Below are positions 25,771-35,524 of a stretch of DNA of 58,411 nt, one piece after another. Each line of letters begins with the position of its first letter. Position 1 is the first letter of the stretch. The DNA lies in NCBI GenBank assembly GCA_018882785.1, contig VERI01000009.1, positions 1 through 58,411 of the forward strand. The letters run 5' to 3'. A program made the position numbers and the translations under genes. The notes under the pieces were generated by a model. It was not told where the DNA came from. It was given only the letters and a program-made list of their open reading frames with translations, and ran no database searches. The DNA comes from Burkholderiaceae bacterium (lineage in GTDB: Bacteria > Pseudomonadota > Gammaproteobacteria > Burkholderiales > Burkholderiaceae_A).

Positions 25771-26865
25771 TCAACGGTCGTCGAAGGTGAGCACAACTTT
25801 CTGGCTGGTGGCAGTCGCCTGACAGGTCAGCACGTACCCCTTATCAACTTCGTCTTTTTCTAAGGTGTAATTTTTATGCATGGTGGCGGTGCCCTCTAGG
25901 ATCCTACCCCGGCATGTACAGCAGACGCCCGCCTTGCATGAAAAGGGCACATCCAATCCCGCATTCATAGCTGCATCGAGAAGTTTCTCATCCTTGCCGA
26001 TACGCAACTCGTGCTCATGGCCATCAACGATGACCTGCAAGAGAATATCTTTCTTAGCAGCGACGCGAATTGGCGCGGAGTCAGTGTCTGCCTGAACCTT
26101 GACGGCCTGCTCACGACTTGTCGTGAAACGCTCACTATAGACACGGTTATCTGGAACGCCCGCCTCGATCAGAGCCTTCTCGGTCGCCTCAATCATGGCC
26201 TCCGGACCACAGATAAAGACCTCATCCATACTGGCGACGGGCAACAAGGCAGCGATCACCTGACGCACCTTATCGCCGTCAATCCGCCCCTCTTGGAGCT
26301 CGACCTCCTGCGCCTGGCGCGACAGGGTGTGGATCATGGTGAAACGGCCGGCAAACTTGTCCTTCAGGTCCTGGAGTGCCTCGTTAAACATCACCGAAGA
26401 CATCCTACGATTGCCGTATATCAAGGTAAATTTCGACTCCGGCTGCTCTTCGAGCGTAGTGGCCGCGATCGACAGAATCGGCGTAATGCCAGATCCACTT
26501 GCGAAGCCGACGCGATGTATTGCCCTCTGCTTTTTTACAGTAAATCTGCCATCGGGAGGCATGACCTCCATCGTGTCGCCCGCCTTGACATTGTTGACCG
26601 CCCAGTTTGAAAACAGACCGTCCTCGACAGGGCGAATGCCAATCTCAAGCTCATGATGCTTCGATAGACGGCTCCTCGGAGAGCTAATGGAATAATTCCG
26701 ACGAACATCCTGGCCGTTGAGCTGTGCTCGGAGCGTTAGAAATTGCCCCGGATCGAAAGAAAAGATATCTTTTTTTTCAGGCGGAATCGCAAAAGTAATG
26801 GCCACCGAGTCGCCCGCCTCTGGCGTGACGCGTTTAACCCTGAGCGAATGAAACTGCATTGACAT
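25771..26865 (-). CDS. paaE: Phenylacetyl-CoA epoxidase reductase subunit
   Basis: A 364-residue electron-transfer protein with an N-terminal FAD domain (RRNYSISSP flavin motif near 50-60), an NAD domain (ASGSGITPILS) and a C-terminal plant-type 2Fe-2S ferredoxin with cysteines in CKAGVCCTCRG and a final CQA. It carries electrons from NADPH to the PaaA di-iron centre. ATG at 26865, with a GGGAGA site, is chosen over the longer frame. It is last in paaABCDE, 44 bases after paaD. Confidence 0.96.
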   Translation of the reverse strand: MSMQFHSLRVKRVTPEAGDSVAITFAIPPEKKDIFSFDPGQFLTLRAQLNGQDVRRNYSISSPRSRLSKHHELEIGIRPVEDGLFSNWAVNNVKAGDTMEVMPPDGRFTVKKQRAIHRVGFASGSGITPILSIAATTLEEQPESKFTLIYGNRRMSSVMFNEALQDLKDKFAGRFTMIHTLSRQAQEVELQEGRIDGDKVRQVIAALLPVASMDEVFICGPEAMIEATEKALIEAGVPDNRVYSERFTTSREQAVKVQADTDSAPIRVAAKKDILLQVIVDGHEHELRIGKDEKLLDAAMNAGLDVPFSCKAGVCCTCRGRILEGTATMHKNYTLEKDEVDKGYVLTCQATATSQKVVLTFDDR

Positions 26866-26909
26866 ATGGTCTCCCTGTGTGCGGTGTCCGCCCCCCGCGG
26901 CGGCACCGC

Positions 26910-27422
26910 TTAATATGGCTTGAAGTAATCGAACGTCTCTTGGCACTCCTGGCAGCGGTACAGTGCTTTGCAGGCGGTTGACCCAAAATGGGACGACTCA
27001 AGCGTGTTTGCCGAACCACACTTGGGGCAAGGCACTGTCTCTGTCTTTGCTGCCGGAGGCCTAGGCATAAATTTCACGACTGCGATATCGCTGACCTTAT
27101 GTGTCGGCGGCGCGATACCGTACTGACGGAGTTTTTCTTTTCCCTCCTCCGTCATCCAGTCGGTCGTCCACGCGGGTGAAAGCCGGGTACTTACCCGGGC
27201 CTTCACGCCGTGCTTGGCAAGTAGCGCACCAATATCGTCATGGATCTGCTCCATGGCGGGACATCCACTGTAGGTGGGTGTGATGATGACCTCTAGTCCG
27301 TCATCTGCCTCTCGGATCTCACGCAAAATTCCGAGCTCGCGAAGCGAAATCACGGGAATTTCCGGGTCGCTCAGACCCTCCAGAATCGCCCAGGCCTCAT
27401 CGACAGATGTGGTCGCCGTCAT
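26910..27422 (-). CDS. paaD: Phenylacetyl-CoA epoxidase assembly protein PaaD
   Basis: A 170-residue protein. The N-terminal two thirds is the MIP18/SufT-like domain with TPTYSGCPAMEQI, and the C-terminal end holds two cysteine pairs (CPKCGS and CQECQE) and closes with FDYFKPY. PaaD is needed for an active PaaABCE complex, probably for cofactor assembly. It starts 6 bases after the paaC stop and lies inside the paaABCDE operon. Confidence 0.95.
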   Translation of the reverse strand: MTATTSVDEAWAILEGLSDPEIPVISLRELGILREIREADDGLEVIITPTYSGCPAMEQIHDDIGALLAKHGVKARVSTRLSPAWTTDWMTEEGKEKLRQYGIAPPTHKVSDIAVVKFMPRPPAAKTETVPCPKCGSANTLESSHFGSTACKALYRCQECQETFDYFKPY

Positions 27423-27428
27423 GCGCAG

Positions 27429-28214
27429 TTACCAGGTTGCATTGGGATGCTGGCGCGCCAGGCTCTGCATCTCAGCAAGTACATAATCAAGATGCTCAGA
27501 GTGGACACCCTCTTTGCCCTGGGTGACATAGCCAGACGTATCCTGCGGTCGAATCAGGGTCGCTTCGTTGAGTCCATCATTCACAATCGCATCCCACTGA
27601 GACCTGAGGGAGGCCACATCCACGCCGGTTCCGTTCGCAGCCGCCTGAGACTCGGCTGGGCTGCTCACCCAGAACTCCTTGGTATATGGCATGAGATGCT
27701 CGAGAGCCGAGCGCATGCGGGTATTGGAGGCTTCCGTGCCATCGCCTAGCTTCACTAACCAGTCACGCGCGTGACGGAGGTGATACCGGACCTCTTTGAT
27801 GGACTTCTCTGCAATCGCAGCAAGCTGCTCATCCTTGGACTGAAGTAACGCCTCCCAATAGAGCACCATCAATGCACTAAAGAGAAAGTTACGCACAATC
27901 GTTGTGGCGTAGTCACGATCCGTCCGGGCATAACCCGAGAGGGGGCCGCTATGCGGCAGCTCGAGAAGGGTGTAATTACGAAATTCCCGCGATCCGCGCA
28001 GATAGGCAAGCTTATCTTCGGTCGCTCCACCGCCCTTTAACTCTGCAGCATATTGGTACAGTAATCGGGCCTGCCCAATCAGATCCAGGCTGATATTCGC
28101 AAGCGCGATATCTTCCTCGAGAATTGGACCATGGCCACACCATTCTGCGTTACGCTGGCCCAGGATCAGTGAGTTGTCTGCTAGATGCAGTACATAATCG
28201 AGAGGTGCTTTCAT
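27429..28214 (-). CDS. paaC: Phenylacetyl-CoA epoxidase structural subunit PaaC
   Basis: A 261-residue ferritin-like helical protein with LHLADNSLILGQRNAEWCGHGP at the start and EVRYHLRHARDWLVKLGDG near 140-160. PaaC forms the heterodimer core with PaaA but lacks the active di-iron site. Its ATG shares one base with the paaB stop (TAATG), so translation is coupled. Confidence 0.96.
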   Translation of the reverse strand: MKAPLDYVLHLADNSLILGQRNAEWCGHGPILEEDIALANISLDLIGQARLLYQYAAELKGGGATEDKLAYLRGSREFRNYTLLELPHSGPLSGYARTDRDYATTIVRNFLFSALMVLYWEALLQSKDEQLAAIAEKSIKEVRYHLRHARDWLVKLGDGTEASNTRMRSALEHLMPYTKEFWVSSPAESQAAANGTGVDVASLRSQWDAIVNDGLNEATLIRPQDTSGYVTQGKEGVHSEHLDYVLAEMQSLARQHPNATW

Positions 28215-28513
28215 TACATGTGCCCCACTTCTTCAGGGATTTCATAAAAGGTCGGATGCCGATAGATCTTGTCGGCGGCCGGATCAAACAGCTCACCTTT
28301 GTCGTCAGGATTGTTTGCGGTAATCATGGCTGAAGGCACAACCCAGATGGAAACGCCTTCCTGTCGACGGGTATAGACATCGCGCGCCATGTCTAACGCC
28401 TGCCCGGCATCTGCCGCGTGCAGACTGCCGCAATGCTTATGCTCAAGTCCTTGCTTACTGCGGATAAAGACCTCCCAGAGGGGCCAATCTTTTAGTGCAG
28501 GGGTCGTACTCAT
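28214..28513 (-). CDS. paaB: Phenylacetyl-CoA epoxidase subunit PaaB
   Basis: A 99-residue protein with the family core [24 protein letters not shown] near residues 10-33 and [10 protein letters not shown]-like [18 protein letters not shown]. PaaB is needed for the PaaABC(E) oxygenase to form its higher-order complex. ATG at 28513 overlaps the paaA stop (ATGA) and gives the usual length; the longer upstream frame is discarded. Confidence 0.95.
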   Translation of the reverse strand: MSTTPALKDWPLWEVFIRSKQGLEHKHCGSLHAADAGQALDMARDVYTRRQEGVSIWVVPSAMITANNPDDKGELFDPAADKIYRHPTFYEIPEEVGHM

Positions 28514-29520
28514 GCTGCCTCCTTCATGCTGCGTTTTTTCTGTTTCTCTGCATATGCCAGGGCGGCGTCGCGCACCCACTGGCCATCGTTGTGGGCTTTC
28601 ACACGAGTGGCCAGCCGCTCCTTATTGCAGGGGCCATTGCCATTGACCGTCTCCCAGAACTCATCCCAGTCAATCTCGCCAAAGTCATGCTGTCCACGCG
28701 CTTCGTTCCACTTAAGCTTCGGGTCAGGTAATGACACCCCAAGAACCTTCGCCTGCGGAACAGTTGCATCGACAAACTTCTGACGAAGCTCATCATTACT
28801 AATCCGCTTGATACCCCACTTCATGCCCTGCCCGCTATGCAGGCTCTCACTGTCATTCGGGCCAAACATAGCAAGGCACTTCCACCACCAGCGATTGACC
28901 GCATCCTGAACCATGTCGCGCTGCTCTTGACTGCCCTTCATCATGACCAACAATGCCTCATAACCCTGGCGCTGATGGAAAGACTCCTCCTTACAGACTC
29001 GAACCATGGCACGGGCATAAGGGCCATAAGAACAGCGGCAGAGAGGAATTTGGTTCATGATCGCGGCGCCATCCACAAGCCAGCCGATTACACCAATGTC
29101 TGCCCAAGTTAAGGTCGGATAATTGAAAATTGAACTGTACTTCGCCTTGCCGGAATGCAGCGCATCAAGAAGCTCTGCCCGGCTTGTGCCCAGCGTCTCC
29201 GCCGCAGAGTAGAGATAGAGGCCGTGGCCGCCTTCGTCCTGGACCTTGGCAATCAGAATGCACTTACGCTTTAAACTCGGAGCCCGCAGTATCCAATTAC
29301 CCTCCGGGAGCATGCCGACAATCTCGCTATGGGCATGCTGACTAATCTGGCGCACCAGGGTCTTTCGATAGGCCTCCGGCATCCATTCCTGGGGTTCAAT
29401 TCGGCCATCCGCATCGATTCGAGCCTGGAACTGGGCCGCGAGCTGCGGATCCTCTGCCGTCGCCGAATCGACCGCCTTTAGGCCGGCACCATCCTGCACG
29501 CTAAATGATTGGGTATACAT
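28510..29520 (-). CDS. paaA: Phenylacetyl-CoA epoxidase catalytic subunit PaaA
   Basis: A 336-residue di-iron oxygenase subunit. It carries EVGG-like and carboxylate/His motifs, including [20 protein letters not shown] and [16 protein letters not shown], that supply the iron ligands in this family. It converts phenylacetyl-CoA to the ring-1,2-epoxide. ATG at 29520 has a strong AGGAGG site. It heads paaABCDE. The preceding 80 bases contain GTATCACAG, also found at the paaN-paaX promoter, which hints at shared control. Confidence 0.97.
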   Translation of the reverse strand: MYTQSFSVQDGAGLKAVDSATAEDPQLAAQFQARIDADGRIEPQEWMPEAYRKTLVRQISQHAHSEIVGMLPEGNWILRAPSLKRKCILIAKVQDEGGHGLYLYSAAETLGTSRAELLDALHSGKAKYSSIFNYPTLTWADIGVIGWLVDGAAIMNQIPLCRCSYGPYARAMVRVCKEESFHQRQGYEALLVMMKGSQEQRDMVQDAVNRWWWKCLAMFGPNDSESLHSGQGMKWGIKRISNDELRQKFVDATVPQAKVLGVSLPDPKLKWNEARGQHDFGEIDWDEFWETVNGNGPCNKERLATRVKAHNDGQWVRDAALAYAEKQKKRSMKEAA

Positions 29521-29601
29521 AAAATTTCCTCCTGTGATACGACAAATGTGTAATGCGTCTACTCCAAAAGATTCAACACCAAACAACGACTGCAAATGAT
29601 T

Positions 29602-30396
29602 CTAGGTCGATGAAATCCAAGCGGGTTGACGTTTCTCAAGAAATGCTGAGATTCCATCTTTTGCCTCATCGGTTGCGCGTCGCTTCGCAATCCGATGCGC
29701 GGTTTCATCTGTCACCGCATCATCAATTGGACGGCCGTTGACAGCCGCGATTAAGTCTTTGGCAGCCTTTTGTGCGTCCGGTGCACCGATGATCAACGGC
29801 TCGACAATTCTGGCGATTGCCGCATCAAGCTCCTCGGCTGGTGCAACCTCGTTGACCAGACCAATTGCCATGGCCCGGTCAGCGCTGATCCGCTCGGCAG
29901 TCTGAAAATAACGCAATGACTGCCGCGGGCCAATAGCGCGCAGCACATATGGGCTGATCACCGAGGGGATGATTCCAAACTTCACCTCAGAGGTTGCAAA
30001 GCTGGCATCAGAGGCGGCTACCGCCATATCGCAGGCTGCGGTTAGGCCAGTTCCCCCGCCCAAGGCCGCACCCTGCACACGGGCGATTGTTGGCTTGGAC
30101 AGATCGGAAAGCGCCCGAAGCATGCCAGAGAACCGTCGTGCGTCGGCGATATTTTCTGCCTCGGTATAGCCCGAGGCCCGTTTCATCCAATTCAAATCTG
30201 CGCCCGCGGAAAAATGCTTGCCACGCCCAGCAAGAATCACGACGCGTACGGACCTATCCTTGTCTAACTCATGACAGGCACCATGAAGATCTTCGATCAG
30301 CTGCTCATTAAACGCATTGAAGACCTCAGGCCGATTCATCCAGATGGTCGCGACGCGGCCTGCGCGCTCAATCTCTAGGGTTTGATAAGAAGGCAT
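29602..30396 (-). CDS. Enoyl-CoA hydratase/isomerase, methylglutaconyl-CoA hydratase-like
   Basis: A 264-residue crotonase-fold protein. The oxyanion-hole segments are HFSAGADLNWMKRA near 63-76 and GAALGGGTGLTAACDMAVA near 109-127. GADLNWM is characteristic of LiuC/AtuE-type hydratases. In this cluster it may instead serve the hydration or isomerisation of 2,3-didehydroadipyl-CoA, or act as the oxepin-CoA hydrolase missing from PaaN (inference). It lies 14 bases after the other crotonase gene. Exact role uncertain. Confidence 0.85.
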   Translation of the reverse strand: MPSYQTLEIERAGRVATIWMNRPEVFNAFNEQLIEDLHGACHELDKDRSVRVVILAGRGKHFSAGADLNWMKRASGYTEAENIADARRFSGMLRALSDLSKPTIARVQGAALGGGTGLTAACDMAVAASDASFATSEVKFGIIPSVISPYVLRAIGPRQSLRYFQTAERISADRAMAIGLVNEVAPAEELDAAIARIVEPLIIGAPDAQKAAKDLIAAVNGRPIDDAVTDETAHRIAKRRATDEAKDGISAFLEKRQPAWISST

Positions 30397-30410
30397 GGCT
30401 TTGGTCCACC

Positions 30411-31184
30411 CTATCGATTCTTAAAGGCAGGCTTGCGCTTCTCAACAAACGCCGACATGCCCTCTTTGGAGTCTTGAACCGCGAAAGTGGAATGAAATAC
30501 GCGACGTTCGAAAAGAAGCCCCTCGTTTAGCGAGCTCTCAAATGCACGATTGACGGATTCCTTAACCATCATGGCGACGGGCAACGAATATGATGCGATC
30601 GTGGCAGCAGCCTTGAGCGCCTCTTCTAATAGCTGGTCGGCGGGCACCACCCGGGCCACGAGACCGGCCCGCTCTGCCTCTGTCGCATCCATCATACGTG
30701 CGGTAAGACAGAGATCCATGGCCTTCGCTTTACCAACGGCGCGGGGAAGCCGCTGGGTTCCGCCAGCACCCGGAATGATTCCGAGCTTAATTTCCGGTTG
30801 GCCAAACTTGGCAGTGTCGGCAGCAAAAATCATGTCGCACATCATGGCGATTTCACAACCACCGCCCAATGCAAATCCCGCAACCGCTGCGATTACTGGC
30901 TTTCGCGCTGTCCGTAATCGTTCCCAGTTGCGGGTAATAAAATCAATTTTATAGGCATGCATGTAATCGAACTCTTTCATGAATCCGATATCGGCACCCG
31001 CAGCAAAAGCCTTCTCGCTGCCAGTAAGCACCATGCACCCAATATTTTCATCGGCCTCAAAACGATCAACCGCCGCAGTAATTCCGTCCACCACTTCGTT
31101 GTTTAACGCATTCATCGCCTCTGGGCGATTAATACGGATCAGCCCAACCTTGCCATGGACCTCGGTGATCACTACATCTGCCAT
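30411..31184 (-). CDS. paaF: Enoyl-CoA hydratase (PaaF-like)
   Basis: A 257-residue crotonase with [13 protein letters not shown] near 60-72 and a [15 protein letters not shown] oxyanion region. The catalytic glutamates match positions E112 and E132 (CEIAMM and [19 protein letters not shown]). This is a standard bacterial enoyl-CoA hydratase, and its place in the paa block suggests hydration of 2,3-dehydroadipyl-CoA. A stem-loop lies just before its ribosome site. Symbol given from context; general short-chain enoyl-CoA hydratase is possible. Confidence 0.85.
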   Translation of the reverse strand: MADVVITEVHGKVGLIRINRPEAMNALNNEVVDGITAAVDRFEADENIGCMVLTGSEKAFAAGADIGFMKEFDYMHAYKIDFITRNWERLRTARKPVIAAVAGFALGGGCEIAMMCDMIFAADTAKFGQPEIKLGIIPGAGGTQRLPRAVGKAKAMDLCLTARMMDATEAERAGLVARVVPADQLLEEALKAAATIASYSLPVAMMVKESVNRAFESSLNEGLLFERRVFHSTFAVQDSKEGMSAFVEKRKPAFKNR

Positions 31185-31198
31185 TTCAGTTGCTCCCA

Positions 31199-31222
31199 GC
31201 GGCGGCCACAGAGGGCCGCCGC
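31199..31222. other. Intercistronic stem-loop after the Liv-type binding-protein gene
   Basis: GCGGCGGCC (31199-31207) and GGCCGCCGC (31214-31222) form a perfect 9-bp stem with a 6-base loop. No run of T follows on the minus strand, so it is not a classical terminator. It lies between the binding-protein stop and the next gene's ribosome site, where a structure could protect the upstream mRNA and lower downstream expression. Confidence 0.7.
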
Positions 31223-31247
31223 AATTCGTTTAAATATTTCTAATGCC

Positions 31248-32396
31248 TTACTGAGCGAAAACCCACTTGCCGTTCTTTACCTCCAGCATGCGGAAGGCAG
31301 AGAGATCCAGGCCCATGTGATCCGTGGGAGACATGTTGAATGTGCCACTCGTACCCACAAATCCTTTGGTTGCCTCGATCGCATCGCGAACTTTTGCCTT
31401 ATCCGTACCACCAGCGCGTTTGATGGCATCAACAGCAATCATTAGGCCGTCATAAGCGTAGCCACCGAATGTGGAGACGTCGGTGTTGTACTTGGCCTTG
31501 TAGGCTTTTTCATAGGCCATCACGACAGGCTTCTGTGGATCGTTTGCCGCGAGCAGCTCGGGTACCAACTGCGCAGGCGAGGGAAGACGAATTCCTTCTG
31601 CGGCAGGGCCCGCAAGCTTTAGGAAATCATCTGAGGCAACGCCGTGGGCGTGGTACATCGGCAGCGTGATTCCCAGCTGACGATAGTTCTTCGTCACGAT
31701 CGCGGGACCCTGGCCAAAGCCAAAGACAAAAACCGCCTGCACACCTGCTGTGTTACGAATCTTCGTCAGTTGTGGGCTGATATCGGTGTCCTTCGGGCCA
31801 TAGGTCTCGTTGGCAACGAAGGTAATGCCGTACTTGCCTGCGATTGCCTCAGATTCCTTCTTGCCAGACTGGCCAAAGCCCGATGTCTCTGACAGCAGCG
31901 CCACGCGACTGATGCCCTTTCTCTTCATGTCCTCGAATACCTTCTCGGCGGCCATGCGATCGGTCTGCGGAGTCTTGAACACCCACTTCTTTACAGGCTC
32001 GATTACCACTACTGCACCAGCAAATGAGATGAATGGGATCTGGGCCTTCTCGACGAGCGGAACCATTGACATAGTGCTTCCGGTGTTGCTGCCCCCAAGG
32101 ATGATATCGACTTTGTCGTCTTCAATCAGACGCTTAGCGAATGCATTTGCCTTGTTGGCATCGCTGCCGTCGTCGTAATGAATGAACTGGAGCTTCCGAC
32201 CCAGGACACCGCCCTTGGCGTTGATGTCATCGATATAGAGCTGAAAAGTCTTGAGCTGCGGATCACCCAGAAATGCGGCCGGGCCCGTCACTGATAAGAC
32301 CGAGCCAATCTTGATCGGCTGCTGCTGGGCCATCGCTACTACGCTACTGAACACCAGCGCAGAGCCTACTACCAACTTCTTAAACATAGTTTTCAC
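31248..32396 (-). CDS. Branched-chain-amino-acid-type (LivK) substrate-binding protein
   Basis: A 382-residue periplasmic binding protein with signal peptide KKLVVGSALVFSSVVAMAQQQ and the type I fold motifs PIKIGSVLSVTGPAAFLGDP, DDINAKGGVLGRKL and a GGSNTGSTMSM ligand loop. GTG at 32396 is chosen because AGGAG stands 8 bases ahead; ATG at 32387 is alternative. It is embedded between paa genes and has no permease beside it. The livHMGF operon 9 kb to the right lacks a binding protein, so they probably form one transporter. Liv-type systems also carry aromatic acids. A phenylacetate-like ligand is inference. Confidence 0.9.
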   Translation of the reverse strand: MKTMFKKLVVGSALVFSSVVAMAQQQPIKIGSVLSVTGPAAFLGDPQLKTFQLYIDDINAKGGVLGRKLQFIHYDDGSDANKANAFAKRLIEDDKVDIILGGSNTGSTMSMVPLVEKAQIPFISFAGAVVVIEPVKKWVFKTPQTDRMAAEKVFEDMKRKGISRVALLSETSGFGQSGKKESEAIAGKYGITFVANETYGPKDTDISPQLTKIRNTAGVQAVFVFGFGQGPAIVTKNYRQLGITLPMYHAHGVASDDFLKLAGPAAEGIRLPSPAQLVPELLAANDPQKPVVMAYEKAYKAKYNTDVSTFGGYAYDGLMIAVDAIKRAGGTDKAKVRDAIEATKGFVGTSGTFNMSPTDHMGLDLSAFRMLEVKNGKWVFAQ

Positions 32397-32449
32397 GAAC
32401 CTGTCTCCTATTCAAGATAAAAACAACACAACGACCTAACCCCCCTGCA

Positions 32450-33655
32450 TTACACCCGCTCAATGATCATGGCAATGCCCTGACCAACGCCGATGCACAT
32501 CGTGCACAAGGCGTAACGTGCCTTGCGACGCTCCAACTCCACTAAGGCTGTCGTGACCAGACGTGCGCCACTCATTCCCAGAGGATGGCCCATGGCGATC
32601 GCGCCACCATTGGGATTTACGTGGGACTCGGCATCGCCAAGCCCCAGATCTCGCAGGACCGCCAGTGCCTGGGCGGCAAAAGCCTCGTTCAATTCAATGA
32701 CATCCATCTGCGCCAAGGACATCCCAGTCTTGGAGAGGATTCTCCGGACCGCCGGCGCTGGGCCCACCCCCATGATGCGCGGCAAAACGCCGGCACTGGC
32801 CATGGCCACAACGCGCGCCCGGGGCTTCAATCCATGCCTCGCCGCCGCTGTCTCAGATGCCAAGAGCACTGCACAGGCGCCATCATTGACACCCGAGGCA
32901 TTGCCTGCAGTGACCGTGAGCTCAGGGCCGTTTACACCTTTTAATTTGGCGAGCATCTCTGCCGTGGTGTCTGGACGCGGATGTTCGTCCGTATCAAAAC
33001 GCTTGGGATCACCTTTTTTGGAGGGAATCATGACGGGCACAATCTCATCGTTGAACCGGCCCGCTGCATTGGCTGAAGCCCAACGCTGCTGGGAGCGCAA
33101 GGCAAACGCATCCTGATCGGCCCTGGAGATATGAAACTCCTCCGCTACGTTATCCGCAGTCTGGGGCATTGAGTGCGTATCATAGAGTTTTTTCATCAAT
33201 GGGTTGGGGAAACGCCAGCCAATGGTAGTGTCGTAAATTGCAGCACTCCGAGACCAGGCGGTTTCCGCCTTCCCCATCACAAATGGGGCGCGCGACATGC
33301 TCTCTACGCCGCCAGCGATCATCAACTCAGTCTCTCCCGATTTGATCGAACGCGCCGCCAGGCCGATGGCATCCATGCCTGATCCACACAGTCGATTTAC
33401 CGTGGTACCGGGGACATCAATCGGCAGACCGGCCAGTAGGCCCGACATGCGCGCAACGTTGCGGTTGTCTTCGCCAGCCTGATTCGCGCAGCCGTAAATG
33501 ATGTCCTCCACCGACGTCCAATCCACACTGGGATTACGCTCCATCAATGCCTTCAGCGGGACTGCCCCTAAGTCATCGGCACGGACCGCCGCCAGTGTTC
33601 CGCCGTATCGGCCGATGGGAGTACGGATCGCGTCGCAGATAAATGCTTCTGTCAT
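32450..33655 (-). CDS. paaJ: 3-Oxoadipyl-CoA thiolase
   Basis: A 401-residue thiolase with the acyl-accepting C90 ([11 protein letters not shown]), H357 ([11 protein letters not shown]) and C387 (CIGVGQG). Motifs such as [28 protein letters not shown] and [10 protein letters not shown] mark the PcaF/PaaJ subgroup. It splits 3-oxoadipyl-CoA (and probably the 5,6-dehydro form) to succinyl-CoA and acetyl-CoA at the end of the phenylacetate pathway. It lies 12 bases after paaK. Confidence 0.95.
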   Translation of the reverse strand: MTEAFICDAIRTPIGRYGGTLAAVRADDLGAVPLKALMERNPSVDWTSVEDIIYGCANQAGEDNRNVARMSGLLAGLPIDVPGTTVNRLCGSGMDAIGLAARSIKSGETELMIAGGVESMSRAPFVMGKAETAWSRSAAIYDTTIGWRFPNPLMKKLYDTHSMPQTADNVAEEFHISRADQDAFALRSQQRWASANAAGRFNDEIVPVMIPSKKGDPKRFDTDEHPRPDTTAEMLAKLKGVNGPELTVTAGNASGVNDGACAVLLASETAAARHGLKPRARVVAMASAGVLPRIMGVGPAPAVRRILSKTGMSLAQMDVIELNEAFAAQALAVLRDLGLGDAESHVNPNGGAIAMGHPLGMSGARLVTTALVELERRKARYALCTMCIGVGQGIAMIIERV

Positions 33656-33667
33656 TCGAATATTCCT

Positions 33668-34993
33668 TTAGCTCTGCTTTGGCCGCAGATCAATCACACG
33701 CTTAGCCTTACCAACCTCGATCCGAGGAATCGAGCCGGTCTCAAGCACGGAGATCTTAGTGGTAATGCCTATAATGGTCTTGATGTGGTGCTGAAGTTCT
33801 TTCGCAACCGACTGAACCTCAGGGGCGCTCAGTCTTCCGGAGACGCCCGACTGTAGTTCGCATTTCACTTCGACATTATCCAAGTGGCCATCGCGGGTGA
33901 CCACAATCTGATAGTTGCCCGACAGCTTGGGATCGCGAAGAATCTGCTCTTCGATCTGACTGGGGAACACGTTGACGCCGCGAATGATCAGCATGTCATC
34001 TGAGCGGCCCGTGATCTTGGCAAACCGTCGGAAGGCGCGAGAAGTCGGCGGCAGGAGCCGCGTCAGATCACGCGTGCGATAACGGATTACAGGAAAGGCC
34101 TCCTTTGTGAGCGAGGTAAAGACCAGTTCACCCTCCTCGCCATCGGGAAGCACCTCTTCCGTCTCGGGGTTGATGACCTCAGGGTAGAAATGATCTTCCC
34201 AGATCACAGGACCATCCTTAGACTCAATACACTCACTCGCAACGCCCGGCCCCATGACCTCCGTCAGGCCGTAGATATCTACCGCGTCAATACCCAGCTT
34301 GCGCTCAATTTCAGTCCGCATACCATCACCCCAGGGCTCTGCACCGAAGATTCCAACACGCAGAGAGATCTCGTTAGGACCAATGCCCATCTTCTCAAAT
34401 GCCTCAGCAACCACCAGAGAATAAGAGGGGGTGACCATGATGATATCGGGCTTGAAATCGACAATCTGGGAGACCTGTTTCTCGGTCTGCCCGCCCGACA
34501 TCGGCACCACTGTGCAGCCAAGTCGCTCAGCGCCATAGTGGGCACCGAGGCCGCCCGTGAACATTCCATAGCCATAGGCGACATGCACCATATCGCCTGG
34601 ACGCCCACCCGCTGCATATATGGATCGCGCCACCATATTGGCCCAGTTATCTAGATCATTCATGGTGTAGCCCACAACAATCGGCTTGCCGGTCGTGCCG
34701 CTGGATGCATGCAGGCGAAGGATTTGCTTGCGAGGGACCGCGAAAAGTCCAAACGGATAGTGATCGCGCAGATCCGACTTGGTCATGAACGGGAACTGAG
34801 AGAGATCCGATAGCCGTTTCAGGTCATCCGGATGGACACCCTTTTTCTTACACTTTGTGCGATACGGCGCAACGTTGTCATAGGTATGCCTGACCGACCA
34901 CTTCAGCCGTTTGAGCTGAAGCGCTGAAATCTCGTCACGACTAGCGGTTTCAATTGGGTGTAGCCCGCCGCTTTTTGCTTTTTTGCTAGACAT
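33668..34993 (-). CDS. paaK: Phenylacetate-CoA ligase
   Basis: A 441-residue adenylate-forming enzyme with the P-loop HASSGTTGKPIVVGYT at 95-110, then YGYGMFTGGLGAHYGAERLG, a YGLTEVMGPGVASEC motif and the C-terminal KITGRSDDMLIIRGVNVFPSQIE hinge. It activates phenylacetate to phenylacetyl-CoA with ATP in the cytoplasm, the entry step and source of the inducer. GGAGAC precedes the start. Gap to paaI is 57 bases and to the thiolase 12. Confidence 0.97.
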   Translation of the reverse strand: MSSKKAKSGGLHPIETASRDEISALQLKRLKWSVRHTYDNVAPYRTKCKKKGVHPDDLKRLSDLSQFPFMTKSDLRDHYPFGLFAVPRKQILRLHASSGTTGKPIVVGYTMNDLDNWANMVARSIYAAGGRPGDMVHVAYGYGMFTGGLGAHYGAERLGCTVVPMSGGQTEKQVSQIVDFKPDIIMVTPSYSLVVAEAFEKMGIGPNEISLRVGIFGAEPWGDGMRTEIERKLGIDAVDIYGLTEVMGPGVASECIESKDGPVIWEDHFYPEVINPETEEVLPDGEEGELVFTSLTKEAFPVIRYRTRDLTRLLPPTSRAFRRFAKITGRSDDMLIIRGVNVFPSQIEEQILRDPKLSGNYQIVVTRDGHLDNVEVKCELQSGVSGRLSAPEVQSVAKELQHHIKTIIGITTKISVLETGSIPRIEVGKAKRVIDLRPKQS

Positions 34994-35050
34994 CTTGTTC
35001 GTCTCCTGAAGTCTTCCGATCTATTTTTATGAAATTTAAATAATCCTTGG

Positions 35051-35524
35051 CTAGGGCTGGGCTGCCTGCTCCAGCCCAGCGATGACCTCGCCACTAATGC
35101 GATAGCTCTTTCCGCGAAAAAGCGCGACCGTCTTGCCCGTCTCGTCCTTGACCGTCACGTCATAGACACCCGTCCGGCCGGAAAGGGACTGCTCCACCGA
35201 CTCGGCTGAGAGCGTCGCACCCTCCTTGCCTGGAGCAAGAAAATCGATATGACAGGCCGACGCGACGGTGGTCTTGTTATAGCTGTTACATGAGTAGGCG
35301 AATGCCGTATCCGCCAACGTGAAAATCATGCCGCCGTGGCAGATGTGATGGCCATTCACCATATCCGATCGTACGACCATCGTGAGCAGCGCATACCCCG
35401 GACGGATCGCCACAACCTTGATGCCCATCGCCTGGGCTGCACGATCGCGGGAATACATTGCATCACGCGTGGCTTCTGCAAGCGCCTGGGCCTCTGCGAG
35501 TGAGGGTTTGTGATGCTCAGTCAT
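35051..35524 (-). CDS. paaI: Hydroxyphenylacetyl-CoA thioesterase
   Basis: A 157-residue hot-dog-fold enzyme with the helix motif GHHICHGGMIFTLADTAFAYSCN near 65-88, where the His-Gly-Gly and Asp are catalytic in PaaI. It releases CoA from stalled intermediates when the epoxide cannot proceed. Its ATG overlaps the end of paaH by 8 bases, so translation is coupled. Confidence 0.95.
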   Translation of the reverse strand: MTEHHKPSLAEAQALAEATRDAMYSRDRAAQAMGIKVVAIRPGYALLTMVVRSDMVNGHHICHGGMIFTLADTAFAYSCNSYNKTTVASACHIDFLAPGKEGATLSAESVEQSLSGRTGVYDVTVKDETGKTVALFRGKSYRISGEVIAGLEQAAQP

